The notes under the pieces: generated by a model | What the model was told of the DNA's origin: nothing | Databases searched by the model: none | The model's input: the letters and a program-made list of their open reading frames with translations, nothing else | In this document: positions 43,267 through 52,970 of the stretch, piece after piece | How the letters are laid out: each line of letters begins with the position of its first letter | Position numbering within the stretch: position 1 is the stretch's first letter | Assembly (NCBI GenBank): GCA_033558025.1 | Contig: JAUCEF010000007.1 | Span: 3,100,001-3,164,000 of the forward strand | Origin: Phytophthora sp. 'mugwort' | Taxonomy: Eukaryota > Oomycota > Peronosporomycetes > Peronosporales > Peronosporaceae | Reading direction: 5' to 3' | Length of the DNA stretch: 64,000 bases | Made by a program: the position numbers and the translations under genes

Positions 43267-43637
43267 CGAAAAAATGTTGGCACACTCAACGAGGCAAATT
43301 GAGAAATGTCCTCATACGAGCCGCCGGCGAGCCATCTCAAAGTACAATGCAAGAAAATCTCAGTTCGAACTGTAGCATATGGATGGAAAACATGAATAAT
43401 TGGTTCTAGGAATCCATAGAGCTGCTGGAAAGCATCGAAACTCATCCGATAGCGCCGCTGAAAGCGTCTAGGATGCGTCAGCACCTCAGAAATATACTGA
43501 TCCCACACAAACAGTGGGTCAGAATGCTTCTCACAGCGCACACTCATAATATTCATATAAACCAAGGCCCATATACTTACCCGTTCTACCTCCTTGTCCG
43601 CCATCTGCACGCTGTCCATTGCTACTTGAGGCGCCAT
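43242..43637 (-). pseudogene. PIF/Harbinger transposase N-terminal fragment
   Basis: An open frame of 131 codons reading RRFQRRYRMSFDAFQQLYGF, TVRTEIFLHCTLRWLAGGSY, EDISQFASLSVPTFFRYV. This is the helix-rich region that precedes the DDE core in Harbinger transposases (F.RRYRM....F..L and LRWLAGGSY.DI). The frame ends at 43242 and no DDE core follows. It belongs to a different lineage from the 32808-34145 copy. Confidence 0.65.
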
Positions 43638-43641
43638 CGTG

Positions 43642-44080
43642 TCACTTGATCTTTTGCCCGAATGATGAACGAAGGCGAGCGTAAGACAGGTTGTATCTAC
43701 TTATAGAGGTAATGTGGACAACATAAATCTCCCGAATTTGATTCTTATTTTGAAGATTTTGGACACACTCCCGCCCGGGATTCTCCCGGGAAATAAGGAC
43801 GGGCCTTAGCCGGCCAACAACGACATTGGAAAATGCATCTACTGTTCGTAGATTTTCACTTAGACTAGATCGTCTGCGACGTAGCTGAGAATACACACAA
43901 TTTTTTTTTTGCACGCATTTAGCGGGTGAATCGCCCACATAGTCTGAAGACTTGGACGTCGGCTGATGCCGTGGAGGTGTGTCAGTGAACAACAAGAGTA
44001 ATATACTCCTGACCCCAGTTCGGCAGTCTGCACCGATGCCAGTACACCTGCAGCTCAAATTTGTTACTGCAACATTCTGA
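43642..44080. other. Flank of the Harbinger fragment
   Basis: A minus-strand frame covers this area (44193-43642) but shows no domain. A CCCGGGATTCTCCCGGG palindrome lies near 43774-43793. No gene called. Confidence 0.35.
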
Positions 44081-44946
44081 ATGTGGTATGGATGTTGGTT
44101 GAGGTTACGTTCATGCACCCAGTACCGTGGAATTAATCCGTTGAGGTGTACACCCCTCATTCTTCGGGCACCAGCATTACGAGATCTGCTCACACGATTG
44201 GAAATAAAGATCCAAAAAGATTCATGGCAGCGAGCAGCCGCACACCAACGCTCTTCTCAAGTATGGGATCATGCGAATGGCCTAACAGAGTATCAAGTCT
44301 GGATATGCTACAAAATCGCCAGCAAACAGTTTCACCTGTACCATGCGGGACATAGGGACAATAACAAATGCAGAAAGCTGGCGGAGTGCCAGTGCAGCAA
44401 GGAAATGGAAGCACACCTTTTCTGGGATTGCGTCGCTGTGCAAGCGTGCTGTAGTAAGTTGCACAGCCACTGGACAGGGGTCAGCCATGCGAAGAACATA
44501 AATCCGCATAAACTCTTTAACTGTGCAAGCCGACATGTCTCAAAGATGGGCCCACTGCAGCGTCTGAAGTTGCAAACCAGGTTTCAAGACGGAGTTGAGG
44601 CAGCAGAAACCGAATGGAACAGAATTTGGTTCCTTATGAATTCCATTTGTCAGACCCACCTATGAATGGAAAGGAACGCAGCCGTGTTTAGAGAAGAAGA
44701 AACGGCGGCAACAACGAGCGCATCACGCTACTTGGCAGTCGGGATCCGGCAACTCACAGCGATTGCGAAGAGAGAGCATCGAGACTCAGCTACAGCAATT
44801 AGCGTGGCCCGGCTACATGCATGTCTTGAGCTATTAATTCAAGACCCAAGAGGACTTCCATCCAAGGAGGTCAGTCACGACAAGTCTCCGGAAACACCGG
44901 TGCTTATTCCCTGGCTTAGGACATTTCAGACATCTTGTGCACCATA
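44081..44946 (+). pseudogene. LINE ORF2 3' fragment (zinc-knuckle region)
   Basis: The plus frame carries KIASKQFHLYHAG, then NKCRKLAECQC and MEAHLFWDCVAVQACCSKL, a C..C...H..(F/W)C zf-RVT motif as found at the end of LINE reverse transcriptases, followed by WTGV. A shift near 44665 moves to MERNAAVFREEE, GIRQLTAIAKREHRDSA, which is the usual RN..VFR...VGIRQL.AI..RE tail. No reverse transcriptase is left. It differs clearly from the LINE at 56.6-62 kb, so it is another family. Confidence 0.6.
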
Positions 44947-45023
44947 AAGTGTAAATATACGGTCTTGAATCTCACTCCTCATTCTTCGGGTATGGTATTC
45001 CCAGTAAGGTATTCCTTGTGCTA

Positions 45024-45320
45024 ACTTTCTGACTTGGGATGCTACTACGGTGGACCGAAGCGGAGACACCTCGAGCCGCTCCGGACCGGAGTCCGGCAGC
45101 CCGAAAGCGACCGCCGCTTTTCCACCGCGCTGCTACTGGCCGCCGCGCCGGACACGAAGCTGTTGAACTGCACGAAGCCGTGCGCACGCTTGAACTAGAG
45201 CCCACGTTACGGGGGCAGCCAGTCGCACGTTTTCGGACGTGAAACGCTTCTGTAAGGAGCTGCTCCTTGAGAACGAGGCGCTGCGTTCTGAAGGAACTGG
45301 CGCGTCGGGCGTGCACAGAC
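45024..45320 (-). pseudogene. Inverted, truncated copy of the 5' coding part of the HTH gene
   Basis: Read on the minus strand, this segment matches 46740-47050 of the HTH gene almost base for base over long runs (for example TTCAAGCGTGCGCACGGCTT and CTTTCGGGCTGCCGGA), with a deletion of about 60 bp near 45190, several indels and no usable frame. It covers the region encoding LKEQLLHQKR to VVASKSQR. It lies 1.3 kb upstream of the intact gene in opposite orientation. Confidence 0.75.
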
Positions 45321-46663
45321 TGTTGCTATACATGTACTACATGTAGAACACCTTACATATACTAAGTACGCAGAAGTGAAATTGTGCTTTGCACCAATAA
45401 TGACGATCGTACATGGGAGTGTACAGGTAGGACGAAAGTAGACCGAACATTTTCGCTAAATGTCATGCATCGTAACTAACGTGAATGTTAGGATAACGAT
45501 GAATCTTGTGTGCTATTCGCGAGCAACTTTTTAATAGCAGCCAACAACCTGAGCACCGCGCCGTCAGTCTCGATGTCACTGGACGACTCTAGCATTTATA
45601 ATATCACTCTGGATTGGATCTGGAGTCGTCCAGTTTAGACTCGTAAGCATCAAGTGCTGTCACCGAATTTGAGGCTGCGTTACAAGATGGAGACCTCACC
45701 AGCCTGGTTGTACTTTAAGTAAGCATGCTCTAAGCTCACGTACAGTAGTTTCTGCGATTGAAATGCGCCCGTCGGTTCTCATGCCGATTTTGCTTCCCGA
45801 CTGCCGTGAGATCGACACCGATGTAGACCTGGAGGCTTCGTTCCTGGACCACATCCACGCTTTCGCTGTCATAGCCTCACTCGTGTTATTTCTGCCGCGC
45901 CGGTTTCCCCATGTTGCGCTCGATCAGCATCCACATTTTTTTCATCCTCACCAGTAATTATCGAGACGATCTCACCCAATACATAAAGGTACCGGTAGAA
46001 TTTTTGTTGCCGAACGCGACAGTAGTGTATCTAGAAGCTATTTCAATAAGCGATATCACTTACCAAACATCAATAAACAACAGCACCAATAGCATCATAC
46101 TGTCCGTCTTCTAGCCAGAAGCGAGGCGTGAAGAGAGGTAAGAAGCGGTCAGTGCGAACCTTGGTGACGATCGCATGCGGGTTGCGCCGACGAACAGCAC
46201 CGAATTCCACAGAGGATCCTGTGACTTGGACATGAAACTGATCATGCGCCACAAGTGGGTGTTCCGACCACCGCAAAATGCCTGCGACTGCGTGCCCAGC
46301 AGCGAGTCATTGCACACATACACTACACCGGGTGAACTACATGATGTACCTGTAATTCATCGGCGGCAAAGGCAACTTACAGTACTGTGGCATGCAAGAT
46401 ATACTAAAAGACCCGTTTTTCGTTATCCTCCGTTTCATGCACTATTGTAACAAAGGCACGCAGCATCGAACTTGTGTACACTATGCCTCACTGAACCCAA
46501 ATCAATCGAATTATCTAAAATTGAAAAAGTCGAAAACAGTCCGACCAAAATAAAACAGTGTGTGGTGGATCTGGCTTCATTTCAAAACAGGCAGCTCAAC
46601 TAACAGTCGAGACGCGTCGAGCTCGACCTGCGCGTCTCTTTGCCTTCCCCCAATCTTCAGCAT
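45321..46663. other. Intergenic upstream of the HTH gene
   Basis: A minus frame at 46323-46070 reads CGGRNTHLWRMISFMSK and PLWNSVLFVGATRM, which looks protein-like and could be an exon of an unidentified gene or a pseudogene, but I cannot extend it. Otherwise only short ORFs. The last 100 bp before the HTH gene should hold its promoter; no clear initiator was seen. Confidence 0.3.
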
Positions 46664-48430
46664 ATGAACCTCCATCGTCGAGGCTTGTCCTCCGCCGCCC
46701 CGGGCGCGTCCGTGCGTCGCTACCTCAGTGAAGGTGCCGAGAAGGAGGCGCTGCGCGCTCTCAAGGAGCAGCTCCTCCACCAGAAGCGCGTCACGTCCGA
46801 CGACGTGCGGCTGGCGGTGCGTGCTGTGGCAAGTCAGGGAGGTATCGTTCCGCTCCCGCCCGACTTCCCCCCGTCACGCTGGGTGCTCGAGTTCAAGCGT
46901 GCGCACGGCTTCGTGCAGTTTAACAGCTTCGTGTTCGGCGCGGCGGCCAGTAGCAGCAGCGGTGGAAAAACGGCGGTCGCTTTCGGGCTGCCGGAGCGGC
47001 TCGAGGTGCCTCCGCTTCGGTCCACGGTAGTAGCTTCCAAAAGTCAGCGAGATAGCACCACCACCAGTCCAAGCAACAGCAGCCGTAACAATATCAATGA
47101 GAAAAGCTGCAACATCTCGAATGCGAGCGCAGCGCAGATCAGAAGCAGCAGCCTGAACAGCGGAGACAGCAACGAATACAAGAAAGAAAAAGAGTCGAGC
47201 CAACACAGCAGCGGTTCGGGCACAGGCTCCTCGGTGCCGACTCGCGTGACCATGTGTTCCACGTCCTCTTCTGGTCCTCGCGCGCCGTGTGGCAGTGACT
47301 TACAGCGTCACCGAAAGTATCTAAGACAGCAGCAGCAGCGTCGCACCGCGCTTCTGGATGAGCGTCGACGAGCCGCGGCGTGGTCGAGGCCCACGGGAGG
47401 TTCGACAGCACCGGACCACGATGAGATGCAGTCGAGCTCGAGCAGTGGCAGCGAGAGCGGCACAACGACGGGCCCTAGTAACAGTCCCAGCGACGGCGGT
47501 GGCGACGTCGGACCTGACATCGGGATGGGTATGAGCTCGACGACGCACCACACTGGGAGCGCAGTCAGTGACTACGGAAGCAGTGTGAACGAGATGCAGG
47601 ACACAGCGTCCAACGCATCATCATCCAATGACAAGCGCAGCTACAGGCTGAGCCACACGGTGCCGGCTGAGACGTGGGAGAAGGCGATTGCAGCTGTGGA
47701 ACAGAAGGGCATGAGCCTCCGTGCGGCCGCCAAGACGTACGGCGTGCATTTCGCGGCGCTCCATCGGCGCGTGAAGAAGCGAGCGCAGGGTGGACAGGCA
47801 AAAGGTAGCAACGGATACTTCCACCCGAGCGACGAAGCGGGAATCATGCGCGTGGTGGTGGCTCGCGCAGAACTGGGTGTGCTGATGACTTTCGAAGAGC
47901 TGATGCGGCTGGTGGAGGCTGCAGCGCTTCGAAAGCTGCCGGACATTTCGGTGGATTCGGCACGAAAGCTGCTAACCCGTTTTCAGTCTCGCAATGAGCA
48001 GTCGATCCGTCACATTATCGTTGACTGGCCTCCTCCTCTTCCAGTGGTGAATACGTCTTCACGTTCAGTCGATGGTGCACGCCCACAGCACCAGCCATAT
48101 TTGGAGCACCCAGGCTTCAACTTTGGACCCAAGTCTGCAGTCATTCTTCGGTCGTCAGCGGGGACTCGGAGTGAACCGGCAAGTATTGCAGCAATGGCTG
48201 CTGCGGCGAAAACGACTCTTTTCGTCCCGCCAAGTCGTTTGGACCCTCTTCATTCGAAAGTTGGCAATCGAGCGGACGAGCTGAGGAGACCAGGAATGCG
48301 AATTATGAATGGTATTGGCACATTGACTTTAAGCAAGGGCGCGCTGCCGGGTGCATCAAACAACCGGTTGCTTTTCGTGGGGACCCACTCGCGATCGGAG
48401 GGTGATGGCGATGCTGTGTTGGTCGTATAA
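46664..48430 (+). CDS. Ser-rich HTH protein, CENP-B/Psq-like DNA binding
   Basis: 588 aa from ATG 46664, single exon. The N-terminal unit (about 20-85) runs ALKEQLLHQKRVTSDDVRLA to FPPSRWVLEFKRAHGFV, which matches the CENP-B-type second HTH (FPPS.W...F..RHG). A long disordered stretch (about 105-320) is Ser/Asn/Gly-rich with a Gln/Arg helix (YLRQQQQRR). A second HTH (327-376), VPAETWEKAIAAVEQKGMSL then RAAAKTYGVHFAALHRRVKK, is of the Pipsqueak type. It is followed by a CENP-B-like partner helix bundle (387-447) with MTFEELMRLV and SARKLLTRFQSR. No DDE catalytic domain is present, so this is more likely a transcription or chromatin factor, possibly domesticated from a Tigger-like transposase. 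Predicted nuclear. An inverted 5' fragment lies at 45024-45320. Confidence 0.8.
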   Translation: MNLHRRGLSSAAPGASVRRYLSEGAEKEALRALKEQLLHQKRVTSDDVRLAVRAVASQGGIVPLPPDFPPSRWVLEFKRAHGFVQFNSFVFGAAASSSSGGKTAVAFGLPERLEVPPLRSTVVASKSQRDSTTTSPSNSSRNNINEKSCNISNASAAQIRSSSLNSGDSNEYKKEKESSQHSSGSGTGSSVPTRVTMCSTSSSGPRAPCGSDLQRHRKYLRQQQQRRTALLDERRRAAAWSRPTGGSTAPDHDEMQSSSSSGSESGTTTGPSNSPSDGGGDVGPDIGMGMSSTTHHTGSAVSDYGSSVNEMQDTASNASSSNDKRSYRLSHTVPAETWEKAIAAVEQKGMSLRAAAKTYGVHFAALHRRVKKRAQGGQAKGSNGYFHPSDEAGIMRVVVARAELGVLMTFEELMRLVEAAALRKLPDISVDSARKLLTRFQSRNEQSIRHIIVDWPPPLPVVNTSSRSVDGARPQHQPYLEHPGFNFGPKSAVILRSSAGTRSEPASIAAMAAAAKTTLFVPPSRLDPLHSKVGNRADELRRPGMRIMNGIGTLTLSKGALPGASNNRLLFVGTHSRSEGDGDAVLVV

Positions 48431-48744
48431 GGCAGCTCGCTGGCGTTGTGGAGCAATGTGGAGAAATATGTGGCGTTATTGATTAACATGAACAGGAAAC
48501 TTAGTTTGTTTGGTCGGTCCAAGTCGGACATTGCGAATTGAAATCATTAACTACATGTAGAGCAGTTTGTAAATTAGACGGGCGTATGGGGCGAGAAGAC
48601 AACGCAACAGTATCGTTAAAACTGCCAATCTGATGTAAGTCGCAGAGCGACAAATGTTCTTTTCTGTCGTGCTGGCGCTGCAGCGTTGCCACACCGTACG
48701 ACTAACGACTTGGCTAACGCTGCTTGATCGCTTCTCGGCGATCC

Positions 48745-48957
48745 TGCCTGTCGACGATAATGACGGATTTCATCGCCAGGGAACAATCTGAGTACCCAGA
48801 CATCGCTGAGCGCTACCAAAAGCTGGACCACCTGCATGTCCGCAAGTAGGAGCGGCCACTTTGGGGAGAACACTAACCTAAAAAAAGAATTTTCCCCATA
48901 TCATCATTCATTGTCGCACTTTTTCTTAACGCGGACTGTACCATCAGCTGACCGGAC
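48745..48957 (+). pseudogene. Inverted, truncated copy of the RPN9 5' end (exon 1, intron 1, start of exon 2)
   Basis: From ATG 48760 it reads MTDFIAREQSEYPDIAERYQ and continues KLDHLHVRK, then a stop in what was intron 1. The true gene has MTDFITQEQAEYPDIAERYQ. The similarity continues through the intron (GAGAACACTAACCTAAAAA against CAGAACACCAGCCTAAAAA) and into exon 2 (TTTCTTAACGCGGACTGTACCAT against ..ACGCAGACTCTACCAT), where the acceptor AG has become GG. The intron is kept, so this is a DNA duplication, not a retrocopy. It lies about 2.5 kb from RPN9 in opposite orientation. Confidence 0.8.
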
Positions 48958-50104
48958 GTACTGTGTGTGTAATCCCTAATTGCAGGAATCCATCCACCCC
49001 ACTTTTCCTTTTCAAGAATTGGAATTTGACATTCCCCCAATTCCTTTGTTGGAACGTCTATCTCGCAAAAACCTCGAGCCTTATCAGCACTATTCGAGGA
49101 TAAGGCATCTCCTTAGACCACTTTTGCGATAAGCTTAAGATGCCGGCAGGTCTACAGACACCTTTTCAGCGAGGACGTGACGTTCTGTACGGTTTCCAAG
49201 TCACTAAACGGAGCCCAGCAGTAGTACCTGTAGCCTACCCGTGCTGGATCAAGTTTGGCCGTGGGGAAAGGTGAACGCTAAACGGAGGAGAACCAAGATA
49301 CACTCTTTCGTTTTCCCGTTTCGTGGTTGACGGATATCGTAGGCACCACGAAGTCGTTCACGCCAATGTTTGGTCAGAATACCATACCTGGTTGTCAGAG
49401 GACAAACTCAAGTTTTCTAGTGATGACTTATCGTTAAATTTATCACTACTGAAGTCCAAACAGAGCAAAAGAGATATCTTTGCACGCGCGGAAGAAGTCC
49501 ACATTAGCACAATTTTACCACTAAATAACACTGCTAGCAGAAACTGGCCGCTCATGAGAATATCGGCATATGGTAAACGAGCAGGAACGTCTTAATAAGA
49601 TCTAAAAGGACCGAGAAGTAGCACACAGCGAAGTTCGTAGAATTTATTTGTTAGTCCTCCATGCTTGAATCGTTCAACTGATAGCGTACATCTATCTCGG
49701 CTATTTCATTCTGTTAGAAACTTCCTGGGCAAACCAAGCTGCCCAAGAACATTTCTTATTCAAGTAGGCAGTTAAGCGATCCTGCCCAGTACATATCAGC
49801 ACTTTATTTATGTCCATATTGCTGAAGATCTCTTTTTTTTTCTTCTGTCGCACACCGCGGTGGTCTGATGAGTCTGCGAAACGACAAAGGTTTTCATAGT
49901 GTCCCCATAGTCTTCAGCAATCATAGCAAGCAGAGGTATCAATGGTATGACTAAAGATCTACACTTCGCAGAAAACAAGCACGCGGCAGAAAAAATCGTT
50001 GTCGGAACCATCGATCGCATAATTTCCACCACCCTTGACATTATGTTGTAGTTTGCTGCTGTGTCCTTCAACTGGAGCTAAGGGCAGCAGAAAGGGTTGA
50101 TTGC
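48958..50104. other. Intergenic between the RPN9 fragment and RPN9
   Basis: A plus frame at 49323-49595 (non-ATG start at its edge) reads NVWSEYHTWLSEDKLKF and ARAEEVHISTILPLNN but has no domain I know. Otherwise short ORFs. The 3' side of RPN9 lies at the right end. Confidence 0.35.
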
Positions 50105-51437
50105 CTATTGGAAGAGCTCCGGGGTCTGTTCTTCCACGTACAGCAAAGTCGAGTTCACTTTCTTCTCCCAGCCGTCCAAGCGAGTCACGAGCTCCTGTAG
50201 CTGCGAGTTGTCCAGCACGCGCGGCTGCACCCATGCGACTCGTACGATCCCGTCCACCTGGTCAATGGAACCCTTAATGAGCTTGCACGACAATGCGCGC
50301 ATCACGAGCCATTCCACTTGTTCCAGAGGCAGACGGGTGACCTCCGCAATTTCGTGGAACGGGATGTTTCGTTCATGCGATGGGCGTTGAAACACCAAAA
50401 CCATCAACGCGAGTAGAGCCACCTTTTCCTTCACATACTCCTGCTTGCTCACCAACGCCGGTTGGGCGTTGAACTCCTTGCTGTTCTGGCCCACGATTTC
50501 GTTAAATCGGTCAATGTCACCCTTGTTAAATGCGTGCAAGAGGTCAGAAAGCCACTGTTTGTCCGTGCCTTCCAGAGCGCGCAGGATCGGGGTCGCCAAC
50601 TAAACCCCAACAACACCAACACCAGAAATGTCAACATCACTATCTCCTTGGCTCCATTGCAGCCATCTCCGCTTACCACTTCACCAAAATTGAAGACGCC
50701 ATCACCCGTGAGCGCAGCGATGCTGATGTTCACGGCCAGATCGAAGCGCTCGTCCGGGCGCATCTCGTCATACTGCGTGTAGGCCAGGAACATGAGTGCG
50801 TTCTTGTAGAACTTGTCAGCGGGGCCCAGCGCTCCGTAATAGTCGCAGGCCACGCGGTAATAGGCCGCGTGCACTACGGGCTCCGCCCCCACAAGACTCT
50901 CGACCACCTGCTTGTCATCGTCAACTGTGCCCTTGACGTCGGCCAGAAAGTCCGCGCCGCGGCGGAACTTCAGCTGCGCGATCTGCATCTTGCACAGCAA
51001 TACGGCCTCGTGCGCCGTCTTGGTGCTCAGCTGGCCGAGCAGCTTCTCCATGAACTCCTGGGCCTTTGCCGGGTCTGCGAACTGGGCGCTGATCTCGGTG
51101 CAGATGATTACAAGGCGGATCTGGTTGAGCTTGTCCTGGAACGTGCGGATGAACTCCTGGTACAGTCTGGGCAGGTTTAGCGGGTACTTGTGGCACATAG
51201 GGTCGCGCACGAACGCTTCCAACTCGCCGGTCAGCTCATGGTAGAGTCTGCGTTAAGAAAAATGTGACAATGAATAGTTTTAGTCCGCGACTAATGTCAT
51301 GGGTAAAAAGCTTTTTAGGCTGGTGTTCTGGGGAGAGGTGGGCGGCCGTACTTGCGGACATGCAGGTCCTTGAGTTTCTGGTAGCGCTCAGCGATGTCCG
51401 GGTACTCAGCCTGCTCCTGGGTGATGAAGTCCGTCAT
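50105..51437 (-). CDS. RPN9: 26S proteasome lid subunit RPN9 (PSMD13), three exons
   Basis: PCI-domain subunit of the 19S regulatory particle lid, needed for assembly of the 26S proteasome. I infer exons (minus) 51437-51352, 51247-50677 and 50599-50105. The introns are 104 and 77 nt, GT-AG (donors GTACGG and GTAAGC), and the model gives 383 aa, the family length. Seen in order: MTDFITQEQAEYPDIAERYQ; KLYHELTGELEAFVRDP; LYQEFIRTFQDKLNQIRLV; AVLLCKMQIAQLKFR; FYKNALMFLAYTQ; DGVFNFGEVLATPILRALEG. The C-terminal PCI winged-helix part has IPFHEIAEVTRLPLEQVEWL and VMRALSCKLIKGSIDQVDG, then WVQPRVLD. Splicing is phase-consistent and FNFGEV-LATPIL matches PSMD13. A copy of its first exon, inverted, is at 48745-48957. 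Confidence 0.92.
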
Positions 51438-51668
51438 TGTCGTCGTCTGCCTGTTATTCCGCTGGAAATGAGGAATGGGATCCTTGTGATGAAAAGAGGG
51501 AGGTAGCATAACCTCCAAGAAAGGATAAACCCCCAAACAAGCATGCGTTTTGGTGTTTTGATAGGTCATATATCTATGATATTCGACAAGTTGAGGCACT
51601 TTAAGCAGCAAGTTGGCTGTTGGCGACATTGCCACTACGATTGAGCATCATTAGCCAAGTAGCTTTCG
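51438..51668. promoter_or_regulatory. RPN9 upstream region
   Basis: About 230 bp between RPN9 and the Crypton remnant. On the minus strand, about 30 bp before the ATG, CCTCATTTCCAGC loosely resembles the oomycete initiator core (TCATTYYNCA) with a mismatch at its end. Weak evidence only. Confidence 0.25.
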
Positions 51669-52970
51669 TTAAGTGGTCTCCAGTACCAACGTTTCGAGAC
51701 GACGTAGACACTTCAGTGCCGGTCCTTCCTTAACATTGTTTGCTTTATAGGGACCGCTTTGGGCAGCCATGCAAGTACAATTTATCCGGCCCCAAACAAT
51801 CAGACAGATCACTTTCCTCTGTCTGAATAATGATATCGAGCAGGTACCTCGCCAGAGTCTCGGTCGCTCGGACACACTCCACCCGGCCCACCACTTAATC
51901 ATGCGCAGTGACAAGCAACGAGCTGATTTCGCGCACATGAAGCGATATTGAGTTCCGGCGCGGCGAAAGGTGTGCCAAGTGAACCCGATTTTTGACCAGT
52001 GCTTGGACAACATATCCTGGCATATTTTTGTATTTGCTCACGAGGACGCGTGCGAGGCAGTTGAGGAGGGTAATGAAGACTTGCTCGGACATTTCTTTCC
52101 CCACCCTACAGACAGTTTTTCGCAGCTTGTGCCTTTGTCACTCGTCTTGAAAACCTTCTTGCAGATGCCAGTTAAGGCTGGAAACACGAAGTCCTCGTCG
52201 CTCCATTGATGTCCCTTGGTCTTTGACGCGTAATTCGCCCAATTGCACAAGTGCATGTACGCAACGATAGACATCTCATCGTTTTGACGTGTGATTCTAG
52301 TTGTACATGTACATTTGCCCTTCAGCAACCGACATCTTGCGATTGAACAATCGCAAGACGTCGTAAGTCCCATACTCCCTACTTCGCTGGGGTCATAACG
52401 CTAGGCCTGAACTGGCGTAGTGACAAACCGCTCTACCTGAGCGTCAACACTTCATTAATACGGCACATACCGTAAAACGCGAATGAGGAAACAGTCTTAA
52501 ACCACATCCGACTTGCCTCGGTGTAGCTTTCCACGCCAACTGGAGAATCGAGGAGCCTGTGAAGGACGGTAAGCATCTCGAGCGAGATAGGCACCGCCTT
52601 AGCTGGCACATACTCTGCCATTTTCTTCTTCTTCGGTCCCCGCATGAATTGGCAAACGAATGGGTCTCCAGTTGGATTCCCGTACAACAGCTTTTCACCA
52701 GAATCGTCTTCTTTCACGCACCACGTATTCACATCCGTGCCATCGCTGTTTTGGTGAGAGGAGAGTAGTAGTCGACAGCAGACCTCGTCTTCTCGGCCGT
52801 TTGAAGAGATACAGAGCTGGATGTCGAAATGCTCTACATATAAGCAACCAAGACGACTGGGAGCTCGTGGTGGCGCTTATCACGAGTATTTGGGTACCTG
52901 TTAGAGACGCAGCAAGCGGTAAACTTCTTGAAAAATAGCATCGTAGACGGTCTGCGTGGCTTTCTGGATC
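51669..52970 (-). pseudogene. Crypton tyrosine recombinase, frameshifted
   Basis: Minus strand: ATQTVYDAIFQEVYRLLRL; LYGNPTGDPFVCQFMRGPKK; FAFYGMCRINEVLTLR, whose Arg is the first catalytic Arg of tyrosine recombinases; GHQWSDEDFVFPALTGI; HTFRRAGTQYRFMCA, the H-x-x-R pair; SLRMIKWWAGWS; and in another frame ETLARYLLD, with the nucleophile Tyr. This order (R...HxxR...W/H...Y) is that of oomycete Cryptons. There are at least three frame breaks (near 52735, 52400 and 51890) and stops upstream, so it is inactive. Confidence 0.75.

Noticed and set aside
46070..46323. Minus-strand 70-84 codon frame as a gene
   Set aside because: It looks protein-like (THLWRMISFMSK) but has no convincing start or splice partners and no family I recognise.
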